From positions 1 through 25,856 of the forward strand of contig QIHU01000244.1 of assembly GCA_003231035.1 (NCBI GenBank): DNA of 25,856 nucleotides. Direction: 5' to 3'. Made by a program: the position numbers and the translations under genes. Every line of letters starts with the position of its first letter. The stretch's first letter is position 1. This document shows positions 22,221 through 25,856 of the stretch, one piece after another. The notes beneath the pieces are model-generated. The model saw nothing but the letters and a program-made list of their open reading frames with translations. It was not told the DNA's origin and searched no databases. The DNA comes from Acidobacteriota bacterium. Lineage in GTDB: Bacteria; Acidobacteriota; Thermoanaerobaculia; Multivoradales; SZUA-115.

Positions 22221-22750
22221 GCCGCCTTTTCCTCTTCCGCTTCCAGCTTCACGTTCCACTTGTTGATGCAGTTCTCCAGCGCCGTCTCCACGAGCCGCTC
22301 GGCCTTGCTGACCGCAATGTCGCGGACGTGGGCAACCTCGCTGACGATGAAGTACTTGGCCCGCTCGTACATCTTCTTCTCGCGGAAGGAGAGGCTCTTC
22401 TTTTGACTGACCAGCCGCAGATTCTTGAGCACCTCGGCAACCGAGACCAGCTCACCGGTCTTCATCTTGTCGAGGTTCTGCTTGTAGCGGCCTTTCCAGT
22501 CCTTGTAGGTGTCGATGTTGCCGTTGCCCAGAAGTCGGACCAGCGACTTGATCGCCTTCTCGTCGCCCAAGGGGCGCAAGCCCACCAGCTCGAGGTTGTC
22601 TTTGGGCACCATCACCTTCGAGTTGTTCGACAGCAGCCGCAGGTGGAAGTAGGTTTGCTCCAGCCCCGCGATCTCACCGTCTTCAATCTTCTCCACCACG
22701 CTGACCCCGTGGTTGGGATACACGACTTTCTCCTGAACCTTGAAAGACAC
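22214..22750 (-). CDS. carD: CarD/CdnL-family transcriptional regulator
   Basis: CarD-family proteins bind the RNA polymerase beta subunit and stabilise open complexes, notably at rRNA and tRNA promoters. The 178-residue product begins (M)SFKVQEKVVYPNHGVSVVEKI, the typical RNAP-interaction (Tudor-like) domain. It continues with 'TYFHLRLLSNNSKVMVPKDN' and an all-helical DNA-binding C-terminus ('YKQNLDKMKTGELVSVAEVL', 'LSFREKKMYERAKYFIVSEVA'). The frame is open far upstream, but the GTG at 22750 is preceded by AAGGGAG 9 nt away and by its own promoter, and it matches the family N-terminus. The leader is about 80 nt, unlike the near-leaderless first genes nearby. An intrinsic terminator follows. 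Confidence 0.95.
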   Translation of the reverse strand: MSFKVQEKVVYPNHGVSVVEKIEDGEIAGLEQTYFHLRLLSNNSKVMVPKDNLELVGLRPLGDEKAIKSLVRLLGNGNIDTYKDWKGRYKQNLDKMKTGELVSVAEVLKNLRLVSQKKSLSFREKKMYERAKYFIVSEVAHVRDIAVSKAERLVETALENCINKWNVKLEAEEEKAAS

Positions 22751-22838
22751 GTCTACAAACTCCCTTGCAAAAGGACTCTTTTCGCTAGTTGGGTTGGGGG
22801 ATGCGTAAGTTGTTGATATACATACGCTTAGGTCTCCT

Positions 22839-22867
22839 ACCATAGCCGAAAACAGGGCAGAAGTCAA
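22839..22867 (-). promoter_or_regulatory. carD promoter
   Basis: -35 TTGACT (22867-22862), an optimal 17-nt spacer, -10 TATGGT (22844-22839) on the - strand. This predicts a leader of about 80 nt that contains the AAGGGAG ribosome-binding site at 22766-22760. Confidence 0.7.
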
Positions 22868-22887
22868 GCCCCCCGCGCTAGCGGATG

Positions 22888-22917
22888 TTGACACTACCAA
22901 CCACTCCGGCCTACCAT
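22888..22917 (+). promoter_or_regulatory. tRNA-Leu promoter
   Basis: -35 TTGACA (22888-22893, perfect consensus), 18-nt spacer, -10 TACCAT (22912-22917). The predicted start lies about 15-20 nt before the mature tRNA. It is back to back with the carD promoter: the two -35 boxes are 20 bp apart. Confidence 0.65.
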
Positions 22918-22940
22918 CGGTCCCCCACCGCATCCTGCAA

Positions 22941-23027
22941 GCCGGAGTGGCGGAATTGGTAGACGCAGGGGACTCAAAATCCCCCGCCAGCAATGGTGTG
23001 CCGGTTCGAGTCCGGCCTCCGGCACCA
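22941..23027 (+). tRNA. tRNA-Leu (CAA anticodon)
   Basis: The 87-nt gene has a 7-bp acceptor stem (GCCGGAG 22941-22947 with CTCCGGC 23017-23023), discriminator A and an encoded CCA (23025-23027). The anticodon stem GGGGA/TCCCC holds loop CTCAAAA, giving anticodon CAA at 22975-22977. A long class II variable arm (CGCCAGCAATGGTGT) and T stem GCCGG/CCGGC with TTCGAGT confirm leucine identity. It is the only + strand gene in the window. Confidence 0.98.
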
Positions 23028-23287
23028 GCCCTGGCTCCTGAGCCTTCACCGAGCTTCCAGGTGCGGAGTCTCTCGACGTTCTCGCGCTCTTCGTCGCTGA
23101 GTTGGTCCCAGATGAGCCGGCAGCCGTCGTTGATCAGTTGGTAGACGGGGACATCGCGAATCTGGGCCAGGGCTCGCATTTGATCGAGCAGTAGGGGCTC
23201 GAAGAGTGCCGTCAGCCGTGGCATCTCGCTGGTGGGCAGCGAGCCTTTGCCCTTGCGGGGACGGCCTCGTCTCTTCTCCCTCTCCAT
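23028..23287 (-). CDS. Ribbon-helix-helix-like small protein whose frame has no stop before carD
   Basis: From the ATG at 23287 the first ~86 residues form a plausible small DNA-binding protein. A basic, AT-hook-like N-terminus (RGRPRKGKG, residues 8-16) is followed by a strand-helix-helix pattern, 'PRLTALFEPLLLDQMRALAQ' then 'VPVYQLINDGCRLIWDQLSDEER', like the RHH/CopG fold. A good promoter lies 9 nt before the ATG. The coordinates given end where the frame enters the complement of the tRNA-Leu 3' end. The frame continues with no stop through the antisense tRNA, the carD promoter and carD itself, to 22214. Whether the protein ends by frameshift, is made as a long CarD fusion, or lost its stop is unresolved. 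Family call moderate. Confidence 0.55.
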
Positions 23288-23296
23288 TGCTGAGTA

Positions 23297-23324
23297 ATTG
23301 TAATCTACGCATAGGAAAAGTCAA
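23297..23324 (-). promoter_or_regulatory. Promoter of the RHH-like frame (near-leaderless)
   Basis: -35 TTGACT (23324-23319), 16-nt spacer, -10 TACAAT (23302-23297; 5 of 6 matches), then 9 nt to the ATG at 23287. Transcription from here runs antisense to tRNA-Leu and towards carD. Confidence 0.6.
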
Positions 23325-23368
23325 GGTTGGCGATCCGATTCGGGACGCGCGAAGCCGCAATTTGGCCT

Positions 23369-23405
23369 ACTCTTCCTTCTCATCGAGTCGATGAGAAGGA
23401 AGAGT
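23369..23405. other. Strong near-perfect hairpin after the MacB-type permease gene
   Basis: Two perfectly complementary 18-nt arms (23369-23386 and 23388-23405) are separated by one base. The hairpin begins 3 nt after the permease stop codon. It probably marks the 3' end of the exporter operon. No U-tract follows on the - strand, so it is either a U-less terminator or a 3' stabilising structure. It stands between this operon and the RHH promoter. Confidence 0.7.
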
Positions 23406-23408
23406 TAG

Positions 23409-24632
23409 CTATTCGTAGCGCAGCGCGTCGATCGGGTCGAGCTTGGCCGCTCGCCCGGCGGGATAGATGCCAAAGACCACGCCGATCAGGGTGACGAAGG
23501 CAAAGGAGATGATGATCCACAGGACCGGCACGTGTGGCGGTGGCAAGTCGCCGGGAATCAGGGCGACCATGGCGTAGCCCGCCGCGTAGCCCAGAGCTAC
23601 GCCGATCAAGCCGCCGATGAGGCAGAGCACCACCGCCTCGATCAAGAACTGGATCAAGATATCTTGGCGGCGGGCGCCGACCGCCTTGCGCACGCCGATT
23701 TCCCGAGTCCGCTCGGTGACCGACACGAGCATGATGTTCATGATCCCAATACCGCCCACCAGGAGCGCGATAGCGGCGATCGAACCGATGACAGCGGTGA
23801 TTCCGCCCAGGATCTGACTAAAGACCGAGATCAACTGATCCTGCTTGAAGACGACGAAGTCGTCGTCCTCGTCTTCGCCGATCGAGTGACGTTGGCGCAG
23901 GACTCCTTTGATGCCGTCCACCACTTGGTCGACGACTTCGGCGCTTTCGGTTTGTAGACGAATCTGAATCTGGTCGCCAGCGCTGCGGCCGAAAAGGGCC
24001 AAGGCGGTGTCGAAAGGGAGAAAGACGAAGTCGTCCTGGTTCTGGCCTAAGTTTTGCCCCCGCTCCTCCATGATCCCGACCACGGTGGCGCGGAGGTTGC
24101 CGACGAGGATCTCCTTGCCGATGGGGTTCTGTCCCAGTCGCAATTCCTCCACCACCTTGAGGCCAATGACCGCGACCTTGCGTCGGCGCTGGACGTCGAA
24201 AGAGGAGAAGAATCGGCCGCTGCCCACCGCGTGGTTGAAGACCTCCGGCCAGTTGCCGAAGCTGCCCAGGACCATCTGCGGGGTGTGTTGACGATCGCGG
24301 TATTTGAGCTGGGTGGAGCCGCCAATCACCGGGGTGATCTCTTTGATTCCGGGCACCTGCTCGAGGATCGCCTCGCCGTCCTGCCAAGTCAGCTTGACCT
24401 GCTTGGCGACGATCCCCGGCCCTTGCTGGGGATTCTGCGGGAATACGGAGATCAGGGTGGTACCGATGTCTTGCAACTGGCCGACGATCATCGACTGCAT
24501 GCCCTGGACGATCGAAACCACGGCGATCACCCCCGCGGTGGCGATGACGATCCCCAGCATGGTGAGGCTGGAGCGCATCAAGTTGGTCCGCAGGGCGCGC
24601 AGGGCGACGGCGAAGTTTTCGAAGAAGATCAT
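23409..24632 (-). CDS. MacB-type ABC transporter permease
   Basis: A 407-residue inner-membrane permease of the MacB/LolC/FtsX superfamily. Transmembrane helix 1 (about 18-42) is followed by a large periplasmic MacB-PCD domain (about 45-275). The C-terminal FtsX domain has three helices (about 280-303, 327-352, 371-391) and the conserved coupling segment 'SVTERTREIGVRKAVGARRQ'. In tripartite systems it acts as a mechanotransmission pump moving peptides, macrolides or lipids from the periplasm through an outer-membrane channel. Here ATPase and permease are separate genes with 2 nt between them. Substrate unknown; no outer-membrane partner is in the window. Confidence 0.93.
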   Translation of the reverse strand: MIFFENFAVALRALRTNLMRSSLTMLGIVIATAGVIAVVSIVQGMQSMIVGQLQDIGTTLISVFPQNPQQGPGIVAKQVKLTWQDGEAILEQVPGIKEITPVIGGSTQLKYRDRQHTPQMVLGSFGNWPEVFNHAVGSGRFFSSFDVQRRRKVAVIGLKVVEELRLGQNPIGKEILVGNLRATVVGIMEERGQNLGQNQDDFVFLPFDTALALFGRSAGDQIQIRLQTESAEVVDQVVDGIKGVLRQRHSIGEDEDDDFVVFKQDQLISVFSQILGGITAVIGSIAAIALLVGGIGIMNIMLVSVTERTREIGVRKAVGARRQDILIQFLIEAVVLCLIGGLIGVALGYAAGYAMVALIPGDLPPPHVPVLWIIISFAFVTLIGVVFGIYPAGRAAKLDPIDALRYE

Positions 24633-24634
24633 CG

Positions 24635-25327
24635 CTAGGCAGCCTGACCTTGACGCCGGTCTTCCACCACCTTGCCGTCGCGCAGGATGATCTGTCGCTG
24701 GGTGTGGGCGGCGATATCGCCCTCATGCGTCACCAGGATCACCGTGTTGCCGGCATTGTGAAGGGCGTCGAATAGCTCTATGATCTCCTCGGAGGTCTTG
24801 GAGTCGAGGTTGCCGGTGGGCTCGTCGGCGAGCAGAATGGAGGGATCGTTGACCAAGGCTCGGGCGATCGCCACCCGCTGCCGTTGACCTCCCGAGAGTT
24901 CGTTGGGCGAGTGATCGACGCGATCTCCTAGCCCGACGATCTCGAGCACCTCTCGGGCTCGCTTCTTGCGCTGGGCCCGCCGGGTGCCCGCGTAAATCAA
25001 GGGCAGTTCGACGTTGGCCAAGGCGCTGGTGCGCGACAGTAGGTTGAAGGTTTGAAAGACGAAGCCAATCTCCTTGTTGCGGATCCCGGCCAGCTCTTCG
25101 TCGCTCAGCTCCTGGACCGCCACGCCATTGAGGACGTAGCTGCCTTGGGAGGGGGTGTCGAGGCAGCCGAGAAGGTTCATCAAGGTCGATTTACCGCTAC
25201 CCGAGGCCCCCATGATCGAGAGGTACTCGCCCTGCGCGATGGTGAGGTCGACGCCGTTGAGGGCGCGCACCTCGATCTCGCCCATGTCGTAGACCTTGTG
25301 GATGTCGCTGAGTTCGATCAGTGCCAT
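24635..25327 (-). CDS. MacB/LolD-type ABC transporter ATP-binding protein
   Basis: A 230-residue ATPase pairing with the downstream permease. It shows Walker A GASGSGKST (from residue 40), the Q-loop 'IGFVFQTFNLLSRTSALANVELPL', signature LSGGQRQRVAIARAL, Walker B 'ILLADEPTGNLDS' and switch 'VILVTHEGDIA'. 'FNLLSRTSALANVELPLIYAG' is typical of the MacB/LolD branch. The ATG at 25327 is preceded by a GAGGAG Shine-Dalgarno that overlaps the adaptor gene's stop region, so the three genes form one operon. Confidence 0.94.
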   Translation of the reverse strand: MALIELSDIHKVYDMGEIEVRALNGVDLTIAQGEYLSIMGASGSGKSTLMNLLGCLDTPSQGSYVLNGVAVQELSDEELAGIRNKEIGFVFQTFNLLSRTSALANVELPLIYAGTRRAQRKKRAREVLEIVGLGDRVDHSPNELSGGQRQRVAIARALVNDPSILLADEPTGNLDSKTSEEIIELFDALHNAGNTVILVTHEGDIAAHTQRQIILRDGKVVEDRRQGQAA

Positions 25328-25333
25328 GGAGAG

Positions 25334-25856
25334 TCACTCCTCGTTGTCTGCGTCGTCATCGTCTCCGTCCTGCGCCTTCTTCTTTGGTTTTCGCAGTTTG
25401 ACGTTGTCGTCATGGTCGAGGTTCTTGAGCGTCCGGTAGGGACCGGTGATGATCTGCTCGCCTTCTTCGATGCCGGAGACGATCTGCACATGGGTGTCGT
25501 CGGAGAGGCCGGTCTCGACCGCCCGCTGGACCGCCTTGCCGTCTTCAAGGATGAATACGACCGCAAGTTCTTCGTCGTCGCCTGCGTCCGCCTTTTCCTC
25601 AGCCTCTTCTTCGAGCGGTGGCCGATTGACCACCGCTTGAATGGGCACTACCAGCGCCGCTTCGGCTTGGGCGGTACTGATGTCGGCGCGCACCGACATT
25701 CCGGGGCGTAGGGTTGCATCGGAGTCCTCAAAGAGGAGTTTGACCTTGAAGAAGGTGACGTCGGGCTGGCCCGCTCGGCCGTACCCGGAGTTGCCGATCT
25801 CGACCACTCGCCCCCGGTATGGGTGATCGATGAGGGCCTCGACACCGAGCTCCGCC
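25334..25856 (-). CDS. MacA/HlyD-family periplasmic adaptor, C-terminal part
   Basis: The gene enters from the right edge; 173 residues are visible. The beta-barrel end of an RND/MacA-type membrane fusion protein is clear: 'HPYRGRVVEIGNSGYG', 'KVKLLFEDSDATLRPGMSVRADI' in two parts, 'LVVPIQAVV', then the membrane-proximal domain ('VQIVSGIEEGEQIITGPYR'). Unusual features are an acidic insert (EEEAEEKADAGDDEE) after the barrel and a highly charged tail (KPKKKAQDGDDDDADNEE). It would link the MacB-type pump to an outer-membrane channel. The stop lies 6 nt before the ATPase start. Confidence 0.9.
   Translation of the reverse strand, partial: AELGVEALIDHPYRGRVVEIGNSGYGRAGQPDVTFFKVKLLFEDSDATLRPGMSVRADISTAQAEAALVVPIQAVVNRPPLEEEAEEKADAGDDEELAVVFILEDGKAVQRAVETGLSDDTHVQIVSGIEEGEQIITGPYRTLKNLDHDDNVKLRKPKKKAQDGDDDDADNEE

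Noticed and set aside
22214..23287. A single 357-residue CarD protein as the default gene call
   Set aside because: The frame would translate the tRNA-Leu complement and carD's own promoter. CarD's family N-terminus, Shine-Dalgarno and promoter all support the GTG at 22750. The long form is kept only as a hypothesis.
22941..23287. Integrated genomic island at the tRNA-Leu 3' end
   Set aside because: No integrase, no direct repeat of the tRNA 3' end and no mobile genes were seen; only a small RHH-like frame abuts the tRNA.
1..25856. CRISPR array, insertion sequence, toxin-antitoxin or phage-defence system
   Set aside because: No regularly spaced repeats, transposase motifs or defence-type domains are visible anywhere in the window.

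Overview
The window is a gene-dense, high-GC stretch of bacterial chromosome. Apart from one tRNA-Leu on the + strand, every gene I can support lies on the - strand. The gene set is that of a Gram-negative, double-membrane bacterium: LPS transport (LptB, an LptC/LptA-type protein, and the first codons of a probable LptF/G permease), sigma-54, a MacAB-type tripartite exporter and lipoproteins. HPr kinase together with RapZ, a mannose-type EIIA and PtsN next to rpoN, plus a CarD regulator and two secreted or lipid-anchored proteins of unfamiliar type, suggest Acidobacteriota (possibly the Thermoanaerobaculia side) or a deltaproteobacterial-type lineage. That placement is inference from gene content, not a database match.

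Layout, read in the direction of transcription (right to left). (1) 25856-23409: end of an RND-type adaptor (MacA/HlyD-like), ABC ATPase and MacB-type permease, closed by a strong 18-bp-arm hairpin. (2) 23324-22138: a ribbon-helix-helix-like reading frame with a good promoter. It runs, with no stop codon, antisense through tRNA-Leu(CAA) and on into carD. carD has its own promoter, Shine-Dalgarno sequence and intrinsic terminator. (3) 22094-18508: a secreted coiled-coil protein of unknown function, a small PP0621-like zinc-ribbon membrane protein, and priA. (4) 18507-17983: a 525-bp non-coding region rich in repeats, with a 29-bp perfect inverted repeat around a ~150-bp core and two tandem hairpins whose stems show a compensatory change. 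(5) 17947-2752: a ~15-kb run of 14 nearly contiguous genes: accA, recJ, lptC/A, lptB, rpoN, hpf, ptsN, hprK, rapZ, EIIA-Man, ptsH, ptsI, a lipoprotein, miaB. Many neighbours overlap (ATGA, GTGA, TGATG or TAATG junctions). (6) 2637-275: a DUF151 bifunctional nuclease, then parA-parB, with a perfect 20-bp palindrome between the nuclease and parA. (7) 52-1: the first 17 codons of a probable LptF/LptG permease.

Functionally, the middle cluster joins envelope biogenesis (fatty-acid carboxylation, LPS transport) to sigma-54 and a complete regulatory phosphotransfer chain: EI, HPr with both His15 and Ser46, HPr kinase, two EIIA proteins and RapZ. No sugar-transporting EIIB/EIIC is present, so this looks like a signalling PTS rather than a sugar uptake system.

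A recurring feature is that genes first in a transcription unit (lptF/G, parA, bfn, the secreted protein, the RHH frame, perhaps accA) have a -10-like hexamer only 6-10 nt before the start codon. Their mRNAs would be leaderless or nearly so, whereas operon-internal genes and carD often carry Shine-Dalgarno sequences. I found no CRISPR array, insertion sequence, prophage or defence system. The most novel material is the intergenic repeat region, the tRNA-antisense/carD arrangement and the leaderless promoter pattern.
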